64,000 nt of DNA, taken from positions 124,001 through 188,000 of the forward strand of contig JBMYRH010000004.1 in assembly GCA_049602155.1 (NCBI GenBank). The letters run 5' to 3'. The notes beneath the pieces are model-generated. The model was not told the DNA's origin, ran no database searches, and saw only the letters and a program-made list of their open reading frames with translations. The stretch comes from JBMYRH01 sp049602155. GTDB lineage: Bacteria; Myxococcota_A; UBA9042; PHBI01; JBMYRH01. Positions 7,843 to 16,879 of the stretch are shown here, piece by piece (the first letter of the stretch is position 1; each line of letters begins with the position of its first letter). The translations under genes were made by a program, and so were the position numbers.

Positions 7843-8432
7843 AGCTCGTCATGATCGATAACTACGACAGCTTCACCTACAACTTGGTTCAGTACCTGGG
7901 TGAGCTGGGGAGCACGCCGACGGTACTTCGAAACGACGAGGCCACCGTCGACGAGGTGTTAGCCCTCCAGCCTGATGGTCTGTTGATTTCACCCGGGCCG
8001 TGCACCCCCGCAGAGGCTGGTATCTCGGTCCCTCTGATCACAGCCGCAAGCGGGCACATACCCATCCTAGGGGTCTGCCTCGGGCATCAGAGTATCGGCG
8101 TGGCGTTTGGGGGTGAGATCATTCGTGCCGATGTGATCATGCACGGCAAAACGTCCCCCGTCGCACACCGTGACACAGACGTCTTTCAGGGCCTGCCCTC
8201 CCCTTTCGCTGCCACGCGCTACCATAGCCTTGTCATCGATCCAAAGAGCTTCCCCGAGGCACTCGAAGTCACCGCATGGACCGATGATCCCGGCGGTCGC
8301 ACAGTCATGGGGGTGGCCCATCGCAGTCACCCCACCTGGGGCGTACAATTCCATCCGGAGTCCATCCTCACGGACGCCGGTAAGTCGCTCTTGGGCAACT
8401 ACATCAGCCTCGTGGAGCGCCATCATGTCTAA
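7839..8432 (+). CDS. trpG: Anthranilate synthase component II (glutamine amidotransferase)
   Basis: Class I glutamine amidotransferase of 197 residues that delivers ammonia to TrpE. Visible motifs are MIDNYDSFTYNLVQYLGELG at the N-terminus, SPGPCTP, the nucleophile elbow GVCLGHQ with the catalytic Cys, and the His/Glu of VQFHPES near the C-terminus. Length is normal for a stand-alone TrpG/PabA. It overlaps trpE by 4 bp and trpD by 8 bp. It could also serve PabB, as in organisms with one shared subunit; no pab gene is seen in the window. Confidence 0.97.
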   Translation: MKLVMIDNYDSFTYNLVQYLGELGSTPTVLRNDEATVDEVLALQPDGLLISPGPCTPAEAGISVPLITAASGHIPILGVCLGHQSIGVAFGGEIIRADVIMHGKTSPVAHRDTDVFQGLPSPFAATRYHSLVIDPKSFPEALEVTAWTDDPGGRTVMGVAHRSHPTWGVQFHPESILTDAGKSLLGNYISLVERHHV

Positions 8433-9459
8433 AGCACACGCCTTAAAGACTGCACTGAAGCAAGTCTCCATGGGTCAAGACCTCAGCGAGTCCATGATGA
8501 CCGAGGCCATGGGCGAGATCATGGATGGCGTCGCAAGTGAGGCGCTCTTGGCAGGCTTCTTGGTTGGCCTAAGAGTCAAAGGGGAGACTCCAGAGGAGAT
8601 CGCCGGTGCGGTCCGAGCGATGCGTGAACGAGCGGTCCGTATCCAACCCAACATGGCACGTATCATGGACACCTGTGGCACCGGGGGCGATGGGGCCGGG
8701 ACCTTCAACATCTCCACCGCAGTGGCGTTCGTCTGCGCAGCTGCGGGTATCACGGTCGCCAAACATGGTAACCGCGCAATCTCCTCTCGAGTCGGTTCGG
8801 CAGACGTCCTTGAGGCGCTCGGCGTCAACCTCAACCTCACGCCTGCCGCGGTCACCCAGTGTATCGATGAGCTGGACATCGGCTTCATGTTTGCCCCTCA
8901 TCACCATGGCGCACTTCGGCACGCTGGCCCTGTGCGACGAGAGTTGGGGTTCCGGACCCTCCTCAACCTGCTAGGCCCCCTGACGAACCCGGCGGGGGCC
9001 ACGCATCAGCTAGTCGGGATCTTCGATCCGACTCGAGTCGCCACGATCGCTGGCGTGTTGGGACGGCTAGGAGCCACGCGAGCGCTGGTGGTGCACGGAT
9101 GTGATGGACTCGACGAGATCACGCTGGCCGGCCCCACGCACGCCGCGCTCTGGAGCGGGTCCACCGTCGAGGAGTTGACCTTGCACCCCAAGGATGTCGG
9201 CCTCGACATCGCTGATGCGTCCGCATTGGCTGGCGGCGATGCTGCACATAACGCGACTATCATCCGCCAAGTTTTGTCTGGAGATGCGGGACCTCGCGCA
9301 GACATCGTTCGTTTAAACGCGGGGGCCTCACTGTGGGTCGCCGAAGCGACAGACACCCTCAGTGACGGCGTCGCAATGGCGACTGACCTCATGCGGTCTG
9401 GTGACGCATTGGTCCGCCTGGAGCAGCTTGCAGCGCTGTCACAGAAGCTCGCGTCATGA
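8425..9459 (+). CDS. trpD: Anthranilate phosphoribosyltransferase
   Basis: Transfers phosphoribosyl from PRPP to anthranilate. The 344-residue protein shows the family signature DTCGTGGDGAGTFNIST (PRPP/anthranilate binding), AKHGNRAISSRVGSADVLEALG and the FAPHHH and GPLTNPAG blocks. I placed the start at the ATG at 8425, which lies inside the trpG end and has GTGGAG ahead of it; the frame is open further upstream but only as a shadow of trpG. It overlaps trpC by 4 bp (ATGA). Confidence 0.97.
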   Translation: MSKAHALKTALKQVSMGQDLSESMMTEAMGEIMDGVASEALLAGFLVGLRVKGETPEEIAGAVRAMRERAVRIQPNMARIMDTCGTGGDGAGTFNISTAVAFVCAAAGITVAKHGNRAISSRVGSADVLEALGVNLNLTPAAVTQCIDELDIGFMFAPHHHGALRHAGPVRRELGFRTLLNLLGPLTNPAGATHQLVGIFDPTRVATIAGVLGRLGATRALVVHGCDGLDEITLAGPTHAALWSGSTVEELTLHPKDVGLDIADASALAGGDAAHNATIIRQVLSGDAGPRADIVRLNAGASLWVAEATDTLSDGVAMATDLMRSGDALVRLEQLAALSQKLAS

Positions 9460-10241
9460 GCACGATCCTGGACCGCATCGTCGCCCAGACGCGCGAACGA
9501 CTCCTCGCCTACCCGCCGAACCGAACTGCGCTGGAGCGCACGATCGAGGCACAGCGACACCCTCCTGTCGATGCGGCGACGTGTCTTCGTGCTCCTGGAC
9601 CGCACATCATCGCTGAGGTGAAGCGTCGCAGCCCAAGCGCAGGGACCATCCGCTCCGAGGTAGACCCCGTCGCCTTGGCTCAAACCTATGCAGGGGCCGG
9701 CGCATCGGCGGTCAGCGTCTTGACCGAGCCGGAGCATTTCGGCGGGTCACTCGACGATCTGAGCGCCATCTCCTCAGCGATCGCGCTCCCGTGCCTCCGT
9801 AAGGACTTCATCGTCAGCGACCTTCAGCTGCTCGAGGCGCGAGCGTCAGGCGCATCGATGGCGCTCTTGATCGTCGCCGCCCTTTCCCCCGAAGCGTTAC
9901 GCTCACTCATCACGTCATGTGCATCCCTCGGCTTACTCGCCCTCGTCGAAGCGCATACACACGACGAGATCCTGAAGGCCGTGGACGCCGGCGCCCCCTT
10001 CATCGGCGTCAATAGCCGTGACCTGCGTGACTTCTCGATCGACATCGGACGCGCTGAAGCCTTGAGGGGGGTCATCCCTGACGGGACACTCGCCGTCGCC
10101 GAGAGCGGCATACATACCCCGCAGGACTTAGGACGCCTCAGCGAGGCGGGGTACGATATCTTCCTCATTGGCACTAGCCTGATGTCCTCAGGGGACCCCG
10201 CGGCTACCCTGAAGAGCTTGATGTCTCGAGGAGCACGATGA
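9456..10241 (+). CDS. trpC: Indole-3-glycerol-phosphate synthase
   Basis: TIM-barrel enzyme of 261 residues that closes and decarboxylates CdRP to indole-3-glycerol phosphate. Motifs: EVKRRSPSAGTI (phosphate/catalytic Lys), LRKDFIVSDLQLLEARASGA, IGVNSRDLRDF, and AESGI followed by FLIGTSLM. Monofunctional, not fused to TrpF as in enteric bacteria. It overlaps both trpD and trpF by 4 bp. Confidence 0.97.
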   Translation: MSTILDRIVAQTRERLLAYPPNRTALERTIEAQRHPPVDAATCLRAPGPHIIAEVKRRSPSAGTIRSEVDPVALAQTYAGAGASAVSVLTEPEHFGGSLDDLSAISSAIALPCLRKDFIVSDLQLLEARASGASMALLIVAALSPEALRSLITSCASLGLLALVEAHTHDEILKAVDAGAPFIGVNSRDLRDFSIDIGRAEALRGVIPDGTLAVAESGIHTPQDLGRLSEAGYDIFLIGTSLMSSGDPAATLKSLMSRGAR

Positions 10242-10897
10242 TGCGGCCCTGGATTAAATTCTGCGGATTGACCCGCCCTTCAGACGTCCGCACTGCCGTC
10301 CAAACGGGCGCTGACCTCATCGGCCTCAACTTCTCCACCGACTCCCCACGTGCTGTCACCTTTGGCCTGGGTCGAGCCCTCTGCGAGATCGCGCACACGA
10401 CCTCCCTGCCCCGAGGTCGTCGCAAGGTCCGCACTGTCGCGGTATTCGTGAACCCGGACGATGAGCTCGTCACGGACGTGTTGCAGCATGTCGCTCCGGA
10501 CATCCTTCAGTTTCACGGTGACGAATCTCCATCGTTCTGCCGCTCTTTCAAGCACCCATTCTTGAAGGCTCATCGACTCAAGTCGTCAGCAAGTGCCAGT
10601 GCGATCCCTGATTACCTGGGAGACTACGCCGTCGGTTACCTCATTGACGCCTACAGCGCCGAGCAGCACGGCGGCACAGGCCGAAGGCTGGACGTCTCTT
10701 TGGCCAAGGCGTCACTCTCTGCAGAGCGCGGCTTCCTCGCTGGTGGACTTACTGCGGAAAATATCGAGGAGCTCATCACCACTGTCGAGCCCTTTGGGGT
10801 CGATGTCGCCTCGGGCATCGAAGAGCGCCCTGGCATCAAGAGCCCGAAACGAATGGCCGCCTTTATCACTGCAGTGAACCGCGCGTGTGCACCGTGA
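10238..10897 (+). CDS. trpF: Phosphoribosylanthranilate isomerase
   Basis: Isomerises PRA to CdRP by Amadori rearrangement. The 219-residue TIM barrel begins with KFCGLTRPSDV (catalytic Cys in the CG motif), has the catalytic Asp region LIDAYS, then GGLTAENIEEL and GVDVASGIEERPGIKSPKRM, the phosphate-binding C-terminus. Length is usual. The start overlaps the trpC stop by 4 bp. trpB and trpA do not follow: the next coupled gene encodes a sulfatase-fold membrane protein, so the final steps are encoded elsewhere. Confidence 0.96.
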   Translation: MMRPWIKFCGLTRPSDVRTAVQTGADLIGLNFSTDSPRAVTFGLGRALCEIAHTTSLPRGRRKVRTVAVFVNPDDELVTDVLQHVAPDILQFHGDESPSFCRSFKHPFLKAHRLKSSASASAIPDYLGDYAVGYLIDAYSAEQHGGTGRRLDVSLAKASLSAERGFLAGGLTAENIEELITTVEPFGVDVASGIEERPGIKSPKRMAAFITAVNRACAP

Positions 10898-12969
10898 GCG
10901 TGTCCTCGCCTCGCAAGGCGGTCAGTCCGATCATGTTCTCGGGCGCATTAGCAGGTATCTGGGGTCTGTGTTGGGCGGGGTGCTTCGCGCTCGCTAGCGG
11001 TCAGTGGGGGGTGTTACCTGCAGCAGGCCTACTCTTGGTGCCGTGGTGCATTATGGGAGGCGGCCTCGTGGGGCCACTCCCTGCGGCTCGACTCCAAGAG
11101 CTCCCCCGCTGGGTCGTCTTGGGCGGCCTTCTGACGACGAGCGGCGCTTGGACGGGTACCTACTGGGCGTCACAGCTGATGCTCACATCATCCTTTGATC
11201 TCTTGCACGAGATCGCGGCGCTCTTCGCGACCGCGGTGACCGCGCTTGCGCTATGGCCTTGGGGGCTCGCGATGCTGCGAGGCGGTGTCGGGGCCGCTTC
11301 CCTAGGAAAAGCAACTGGCGCGGCCTTCCTTGCCATCGCGACCCTCTTAGCCTGGGTCGCCTCCACAGCCATCGCCCCGATCGTCGGCTTCGGGCTCATC
11401 ACAGCCCTCACGGCCGTCGCATCCGGGGCGCTTGGCGCTCTGGGGATCCGTTGCCTTCTCCCAGCGCATTGGCACACCACCCAGCTCGCCACTGGCTTGG
11501 TCGCCCTGTGCATCCTGACCGTCGTAGGCGGCTTGATCGGGTTTCAAATGTCCCCCTCCATACGCGATGATGCTCGTGGTGCCAGCAGCTTCACACATCG
11601 GATGGTCGTCGGGCTCTCCGCGCTCCTTGACGGCGACGGTGACGGCGTCGCATCAGGCCTTGGGTTCACAGACTGCAACGACATCGATCCCGGCGTCTAT
11701 CCCGGTGCGACTGAGACCGTCGGCAATCAACGCGATGACAACTGTGGGGGCGGCGATGGTGACCCTGTCGCGACACGTGCCCTGTGGTCGGCCAAAGGGG
11801 CGCGTGGTGGAGCCCCCACTCCCAGCTCCTTCCCGAGTAAGCGCTGGAACATCTTGGTCATCACCTTGGACGCAGTTCGGGCTGACCACCTCTCCTTGTA
11901 CGGCTACGAGCGTGCGACCAGCCCGAGTTTAGATAACCTCGGCAAGCTGAGCGTCGTGTTTGATGCAGCGTGGTCTGCCAGCAACTTCACCTCCTTGAGC
12001 CTGTTCAGCTTGTTCACCGGGCTCTATCCGAGCCACTACCTAGACGGGGAGAAGATCCTCGCGAGGCCGGGCATGACGCTGCCCGAACAGCTCCGCGCGC
12101 ATGGCTACCGCACAGAGGCTGTCGTGGACCTTCACCCACGGCTGCCTCATGTGTTCGTCGGCTTCGACCGAATTGATGACTCCCTCGGTGTGAGAGCCGC
12201 CAAAGCGGTCCGCAACAGGTCCACCGGCTCGACGGCCAATGAGCTGACCGAGTTGGCCGGAGCGAGCGCGACACGACTGGCGGCGACGGACACCCCCTTC
12301 TTCCTCTGGGTCCACTACTCCGAGCCTCATGCTGCGTACCTGCCCCATCCCCAATTCGACTTCGGTGAGACTGAGATGGACCGTTATGACGGTGAAATCG
12401 CCTTCGCCGACCACGCTGTCGGCAGACTGCTCGCTCAAATGCACACCGAAGGGCGGCTGAAAGACACCCTGATCGTCGTGACAAGCGATCATGGAGAGGC
12501 CTTCGGCGAGCACGGCGTCGAGACGCACGGACAATCGCTCTATGAAGAGGAGCTTCGAGTCCCGTTGCTCCTCTACTTACCCAACGACGCGGGGCATGGC
12601 GTCGCCACGAAGCGCATCCCTTGGCCCGTAGACTCGACCGACATTACCCCGACGCTTCTGCACGCCGTCGGAGCGGAGCCACGCTTCCCCACACACGGGG
12701 AGTCACTCCTCGCCCCGGTCCTCGACGATCACCCACTGAAGACCCCTCAAGCCTTCGCAGAGACCCGGTTACCGTACGCGCGCCTGCAAGCCCTGCGTGA
12801 AGGGACGACCAAGACGGTCATCAACCACCTCACTGGGACAGCTTGGCAAACAGACCTCAGCAGCGATCCTGACGAACAGACCCCTGCTCTGACAGGCGCT
12901 GACGCAGCGAACCATATCCAACGCTTCGTCGATCTCCATCTGGCAAGGAACCCTGCCTCTCCACGCTAG
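10894..12969 (+). CDS. Membrane-anchored sulfatase / alkaline-phosphatase-superfamily enzyme with MopE-like motif
   Basis: A 691-residue protein from the GTG at 10894, which overlaps the trpF stop by 4 bp like the other starts in this operon (a GTG at 10885 is also in frame). About six membrane segments fill residues 1-220. Residues about 245-290 (DGDGDGVASG ... DCNDIDPGVYPGATE ... RDDNCGG) are a Ca/metal-binding motif of the MopE type. The sulfatase fold follows from about 318: ITLDAVRADHLSLYGYERA, then SNFTSLSLFSLFTGLYPSHY, and SDHGEAFGEHG near 530. The nucleophile region lacks the C/S-X-P-X-R formylglycine signature, so a Thr-based phosphotransferase/phosphatase like LtaS or phosphoethanolamine transferases is more likely than a sulfatase. 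Substrate unknown. Confidence 0.85.
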   Translation: MSVSSPRKAVSPIMFSGALAGIWGLCWAGCFALASGQWGVLPAAGLLLVPWCIMGGGLVGPLPAARLQELPRWVVLGGLLTTSGAWTGTYWASQLMLTSSFDLLHEIAALFATAVTALALWPWGLAMLRGGVGAASLGKATGAAFLAIATLLAWVASTAIAPIVGFGLITALTAVASGALGALGIRCLLPAHWHTTQLATGLVALCILTVVGGLIGFQMSPSIRDDARGASSFTHRMVVGLSALLDGDGDGVASGLGFTDCNDIDPGVYPGATETVGNQRDDNCGGGDGDPVATRALWSAKGARGGAPTPSSFPSKRWNILVITLDAVRADHLSLYGYERATSPSLDNLGKLSVVFDAAWSASNFTSLSLFSLFTGLYPSHYLDGEKILARPGMTLPEQLRAHGYRTEAVVDLHPRLPHVFVGFDRIDDSLGVRAAKAVRNRSTGSTANELTELAGASATRLAATDTPFFLWVHYSEPHAAYLPHPQFDFGETEMDRYDGEIAFADHAVGRLLAQMHTEGRLKDTLIVVTSDHGEAFGEHGVETHGQSLYEEELRVPLLLYLPNDAGHGVATKRIPWPVDSTDITPTLLHAVGAEPRFPTHGESLLAPVLDDHPLKTPQAFAETRLPYARLQALREGTTKTVINHLTGTAWQTDLSSDPDEQTPALTGADAANHIQRFVDLHLARNPASPR

Positions 12970-13023
12970 CAGTCAGTCACTCTAGGTGGTCTTCATGCGC
13001 CGGTTCGCATAGACTCGCGCTCC

Positions 13024-13818
13024 ATGTACACGCTCTCCTTATGCCTCGCGCTCTTGACCACTGCTGGTTCGCCAACTGACGTGAGCATCACGAAGGCATT
13101 CGAGACCGTGTCACGGTGCGACGACTTGAAGGCGACACGCTGCCTCCAAGCCGCTGCCGTGCTCGAACGAAAGGGCGACCCTGCCCTCAAGTACATCACG
13201 CCGCGTTTCAGTCGCATGTCATCACTGGGGCAAATGCTGGCGCTCTCCGTCTACGGCGGGCACCCAGGTCACGAAGCCACAATGGGCCTATCTAAGCTTG
13301 TCCTTAAGGCCAAGTTAGCCCCAGCTATGCGAAGCGTCGCGATCCAGACGTTGGCCGATCGATTCGACGGCCGACGCACGAAGCGGCTCGTGACAGCGAC
13401 CCTCATCAAGGCCGCGCGTGATGTCCAGCCGACTGTCCGCGCTGCTGCAATTCGTGCCCTAGGCAACCGGGCAAACAGTGGTGACCGCCACATCATCACG
13501 TTGCTGCGCCGCGCAGCGAAGGACAAGGCACCTGCTGTACGTACCGAGGCCATCCTCGGGCTCGGCATGACAGCGAGACAAGACGTCGCAGCGCTGTTAA
13601 TCGGCGCCCTCCAAGACCCCGTGACGCGTGTTCGTGTTGCGTCGGCGGATGGCCTCTCCTTCGTCAAATCTGAGGCCGCGATCGAGCCCCTTATCGAAAC
13701 GATGCGCTCCGATGACCCACTGCTTCGCAGAGTGGTTGGCGAGGCATTGGCCTTTCAAACCGGCGTCCACTTCGGTGATGACTACCCTCTTTGGCGAGAG
13801 TGGTGGATCAACCGTTGA
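13024..13818 (+). CDS. Exported HEAT-repeat protein
   Basis: A 264-residue protein with a short hydrophobic N-terminus (LSLCLALLTTAGS) suggestive of export. From about residue 95 onward it consists of HEAT-like alpha repeats of about 30-35 residues (VRAAAIRALGNRA, VRTEAILGLGMTA, VRVASADGLSFV, LRRVVGEALAF). Such scaffolds bind other proteins; no enzyme motif is present. The C-terminus ends in DYPLWREWWINR. Its end overlaps the convergent gene by 11 bp. It begins 54 bp after the sulfatase-like gene and could be the last cistron of that operon or have its own promoter. Confidence 0.8.
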   Translation: MYTLSLCLALLTTAGSPTDVSITKAFETVSRCDDLKATRCLQAAAVLERKGDPALKYITPRFSRMSSLGQMLALSVYGGHPGHEATMGLSKLVLKAKLAPAMRSVAIQTLADRFDGRRTKRLVTATLIKAARDVQPTVRAAAIRALGNRANSGDRHIITLLRRAAKDKAPAVRTEAILGLGMTARQDVAALLIGALQDPVTRVRVASADGLSFVKSEAAIEPLIETMRSDDPLLRRVVGEALAFQTGVHFGDDYPLWREWWINR

Positions 13819-14488
13819 GCCCCTCAAGCCGCGCTGCGAGTAGGCCGGGGAATTTAGGGTACCATGCCGCGTTCAACGGTGACGGGTGCGGGAGCGGGTG
13901 CAGGTGTATCCGCTTGGAAAGCCCGGTCAACGGGCTCGTGAGCGCCACCGACGTCGTCGCTTCGTAACGATCTTGACGGCCCCAGAACGCCTTCAATGCG
14001 TCCCGCACACCGCGCTCGGCATCGATGCCGAACCAGTGAAAGGCGACGTTACCCAAGGTGATGAGGTCAGACCCGCTCCAATGGTCCACGAGGTAACTCG
14101 AGATGACGCCATGAAACCGGCGCTTCACCGTCATCGACCACGCCTTGTTGCCCAGAGGCTTGTACGGGACCGTATTCGAGAAGAAGACCTCCTCACTCAT
14201 CCTGCGTTCAGCGTCAAAATCAGCGGGGTCACTCCCGAAACGCCATCGATGCACACCGCCGCGTACAAGCTTCCCGGCGGAGCCGATGAGAGGCTCCATC
14301 CAGCGGACCTCTTCTCTCCCGGGATCCCGGCCAAAGAACCCGATGGCAGCCCCTTCGTTGCCGCCTCCGATCAAAGGCTCGAGCGGATCTCTTCCAAGCG
14401 CTTCATAGACCGCGACATCGATCGACATCTCGCCCAGAGCGGCTTCGTTGCGTGCCATCGTCTTCAGCGCTGCCAGTTTGGCGTCCAT
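13808..14488 (-). CDS. Uracil-DNA-glycosylase-fold protein without Fe-S cysteines
   Basis: A 226-residue protein with the two hallmark motifs of the UDG superfamily: IGFFGRDPGREEVRWMEPLIGSA-type motif 1 (GXDPG plus the downstream G-A-G loop, about residues 50-72) and HPLPHPSPLNA-type motif 2 (about residues 198-208). FSNTVPYKPLGNKAW matches the central strand/loop with an Asn-containing FXNTV. It contains no cysteine at all, which excludes the [4Fe-4S] families 4 and 5. Likely a DNA base-excision glycosylase acting on uracil or another damaged base; the substrate cannot be read from the sequence. Convergent with the HEAT gene (11-bp overlap), divergent from the Cys-rich gene. Confidence 0.75.
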   Translation of the reverse strand: MDAKLAALKTMARNEAALGEMSIDVAVYEALGRDPLEPLIGGGNEGAAIGFFGRDPGREEVRWMEPLIGSAGKLVRGGVHRWRFGSDPADFDAERRMSEEVFFSNTVPYKPLGNKAWSMTVKRRFHGVISSYLVDHWSGSDLITLGNVAFHWFGIDAERGVRDALKAFWGRQDRYEATTSVALTSPLTGLSKRIHLHPLPHPSPLNAAWYPKFPGLLAARLEGLNG

Positions 14489-14575
14489 CGGACCTTACTC
14501 CTTAGGGGGTGTTCGGTTGCTCCGGGCGTGGCGAAGGCATAAAACACTATGTGCGAGGACGCTATGGAGGATCGC

Positions 14576-15811
14576 ATGGAACACAAACTGCTTCCCGCCC
14601 TGCTGGCCACAGTGATCGGGGCCAGCCTCGCACTGACGGCGCCCGATGCACTCGCATGCTCGTGCTTCCCACCCAACTTGGCTCAGCAGGTCGACGCGCA
14701 AGACCACGTCTTCCGGGCGCGGATTCGTGGCCCCGAGATCCTGTTTCAGGGCGATCGTTGGTACCGGGCGCGTGTCCAGCGGACCTACAAAGGTTGCCTG
14801 AAGCGCGGCGACCTCGTCCTGCTCAAGACACCGAGCAGTGGGGCCGCCTGTGGCATGCAGCTCAGCACAAAGACAACGTACCTCGTCACCGCGCAGGATG
14901 ACGGTCCCTTCTACGGGAGCCTTGTCCTCTCTTTCGGGAGTTGTGGCTACACCCGAGCGTGGTCATCAGTCTCTTCAGGAGAGAAGACCTACCTCAAGCA
15001 ACGCTATAACTGCTGTGGAGAGAGCTGCGCTTGCGCCGATGATTCAGCGCCAGTGCAATGCTTCGCTGATCCCTGCCAGGTCACCAGTTGTCCAGTCGGG
15101 ACGTGCGTCTCAAACATGTGCGGTGGGTGCAACGCCGAGTACAGCCTCGATAGCGGCGTCAGCGTCTGCGAGGCGTGCGCAGAGGACTCGGACTGTCCAT
15201 GGGGTCAAGGCTGCAGTACAGAGGGCATCTGCTTGCCCACATGCACGTCCGATGAAGACTGTGGCGATTCGGCTTGGTGCCGCAGCACTCAAGCTGGTGG
15301 TCAGCTCTGCACCGCCTACCAACAAGAGGGAGACCACTGCGGCGGCTATACGCCAAGCTGGGCACTCACCAAGTGCGCCCCCAACCTCGTCTGTGCCGAT
15401 GTCCCGACGCTCATCCCTGATGCACCTGGGGTATGCCGGCGACCTTGCACATCGACTGCAGACTGCGACACAGGGAGCTACTGCGATACCGCAGGGCTCT
15501 GCCGTGAATCAGGTGCATGCCAGAGCGCCGATGACTGCAGCCTCGATGACAATGTCTGGCCACACGCTCAGTGCATCGGTTACGCGACCTGCAATCCGTT
15601 CGAGAACACCTGCGCATGGCAATGCGGCGAGGGGCCGACATGCATGGATCTCGGTGCAGTCGCCTTTGGCTTCTGCGATGCGGTCATCGGCTACGGCGTC
15701 GTGAACAACGACTGTGTCCTCATCAGCGGATGCGACGCCCAAGGCTATCCTCTCTTCGACGACCTGCCGGACTGCTACGAGACCTGTTTGCCCGGACAGC
15801 TGCCTAAATAG
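14576..15811 (+). CDS. Secreted Cys-rich protein with TIMP/NTR-like N-terminal domain
   Basis: A 411-residue exported protein. The ATG at 14576 has GGAGG five bases ahead; two upstream in-frame ATGs lack this. The signal peptide ends ALA, leaving a mature N-terminus CSCFPP, the C-X-C start typical of tissue-inhibitor-of-metalloproteinase (netrin-like) domains, where the free N-terminal Cys chelates the protease metal. The netrin-like domain runs to about residue 140 (YRARVQRTYKGCLKRGD, FGSCGYTRAW). The rest is a chain of disulfide-type repeats (C-X-D-X-D-C ... C-X5-C), as in the extracellular proteins of myxobacteria. It could be secreted or surface-bound; inhibitor activity is inference. Confidence 0.8.
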   Translation: MEHKLLPALLATVIGASLALTAPDALACSCFPPNLAQQVDAQDHVFRARIRGPEILFQGDRWYRARVQRTYKGCLKRGDLVLLKTPSSGAACGMQLSTKTTYLVTAQDDGPFYGSLVLSFGSCGYTRAWSSVSSGEKTYLKQRYNCCGESCACADDSAPVQCFADPCQVTSCPVGTCVSNMCGGCNAEYSLDSGVSVCEACAEDSDCPWGQGCSTEGICLPTCTSDEDCGDSAWCRSTQAGGQLCTAYQQEGDHCGGYTPSWALTKCAPNLVCADVPTLIPDAPGVCRRPCTSTADCDTGSYCDTAGLCRESGACQSADDCSLDDNVWPHAQCIGYATCNPFENTCAWQCGEGPTCMDLGAVAFGFCDAVIGYGVVNNDCVLISGCDAQGYPLFDDLPDCYETCLPGQLPK

Positions 15812-15835
15812 AGCGACCGTCACTCTGCAGATACA

Positions 15836-16879
15836 TCAGCTGCGAGGGGCTACGCAGGACCAGACCCGAAACCGGTTATCTTCCCAGGCGATCTCTACGC
15901 GCCCGAAGTGGGCCGAGAGCGCCTCGCGGTATGGCAAGTGGGTGTTGCACACTGCCAAGAATCGCCCTCTGGGGCGCAACCGCAGAGCAGCCGCGCGGGC
16001 GAAGCGGGCGATGAGCTGTCGATCCTCGTCTCGTCCATCATGAAATGGTGGATTGGTGACCACGAGATCGAAGGGTCCGCGGTTGGCCTCAAAGACATCC
16101 GAATGCTCCGTCGCAATCGGGGAGACCTCAACCCCAGGGTTGGCCGCGATGGTTCGCTTCATCGACTCCACGGCGATCCAGTCCGTGTCGACCATGTGGA
16201 CATGAGAGACCGCCGGGACCGTCGCGCATGCGAGGCCGATAAAGCCCGCTCCTGCGCCTAAGTCCAGCACGCGCCCTTTCACCTTTTGTATCCCCAACCA
16301 GGACAGGAGCCGCTGCGTACCCGCATCAAATCGCCCGTGCGCGAACACCCCGGGGAGCGTCACCCCCGTCAAGGGCTGCCCCTTAAATTCAAAGCCCACG
16401 CTCCGCGCCTCGTCATCAAGAGACGGCGCTAAACACGGCGCATCACGTCGACGCGACACCAGCACACGACAGCGACGCTTGGTATGCACTGTCACGGTCT
16501 CGCCGACGAGCTCCTCCAAGAGCTTTACAGTGCTCTTGATGCCCTCGCGCTGTTGACCCGCGACCCAGAGCTCTCCGCCCGCAGGCAAGGCTGCTGCGCT
16601 AGCCGCTAGGCGCCAACGTAAGCCCTCCTTTGAGCGAGGTAGGCGGGTCACAATCCGCTCAAAAGGGACCGACGGCGCAAAGACCCCAAACGACGAAGGA
16701 CCGATGGGTGCATTGGCCTCTCGGGCATCCTGCAAAAGCGTGTGAACCTTCACGTCCCCGTTGAGCTCTCGTGCGATCGCCCCGAGACCCCGGCCCCAAA
16801 GGAGCGTGTCCACCGGAGGCTGTCTTACGAGTGCCTCGCGCAAGGTTTGGACCACCGGTTCAGCAAGTGTGCGGCTCAT
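15836..16879 (-). CDS. RsmC/RlmG-type rRNA small-subunit methyltransferase
   Basis: A 347-residue protein with the duplicated layout of the RsmC/RlmG family: a degenerate N-terminal methyltransferase-like half and a SAM-binding catalytic half. In the second half GVFAHGRFDAGTQRLL, VLDLGAGAGFIGLA (SAM loop, about residue 205) and VVTNPPFHDGRD (NPPF catalytic motif of N2-guanine methyltransferases, about 272) are plain. The likely reaction is N2-methylation of a 16S or 23S rRNA guanine; which one cannot be told. It starts 4 bp inside the end of the upstream membrane-protein gene (ATGA overlap). Confidence 0.9.
   Translation of the reverse strand: MSRTLAEPVVQTLREALVRQPPVDTLLWGRGLGAIARELNGDVKVHTLLQDAREANAPIGPSSFGVFAPSVPFERIVTRLPRSKEGLRWRLAASAAALPAGGELWVAGQQREGIKSTVKLLEELVGETVTVHTKRRCRVLVSRRRDAPCLAPSLDDEARSVGFEFKGQPLTGVTLPGVFAHGRFDAGTQRLLSWLGIQKVKGRVLDLGAGAGFIGLACATVPAVSHVHMVDTDWIAVESMKRTIAANPGVEVSPIATEHSDVFEANRGPFDLVVTNPPFHDGRDEDRQLIARFARAAALRLRPRGRFLAVCNTHLPYREALSAHFGRVEIAWEDNRFRVWSCVAPRS

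Noticed and set aside
11629..12969. Classical formylglycine-dependent sulfatase
   Set aside because: The C/S-X-P-X-R signature is absent; the site reads NFTSLSLFSLFTG.
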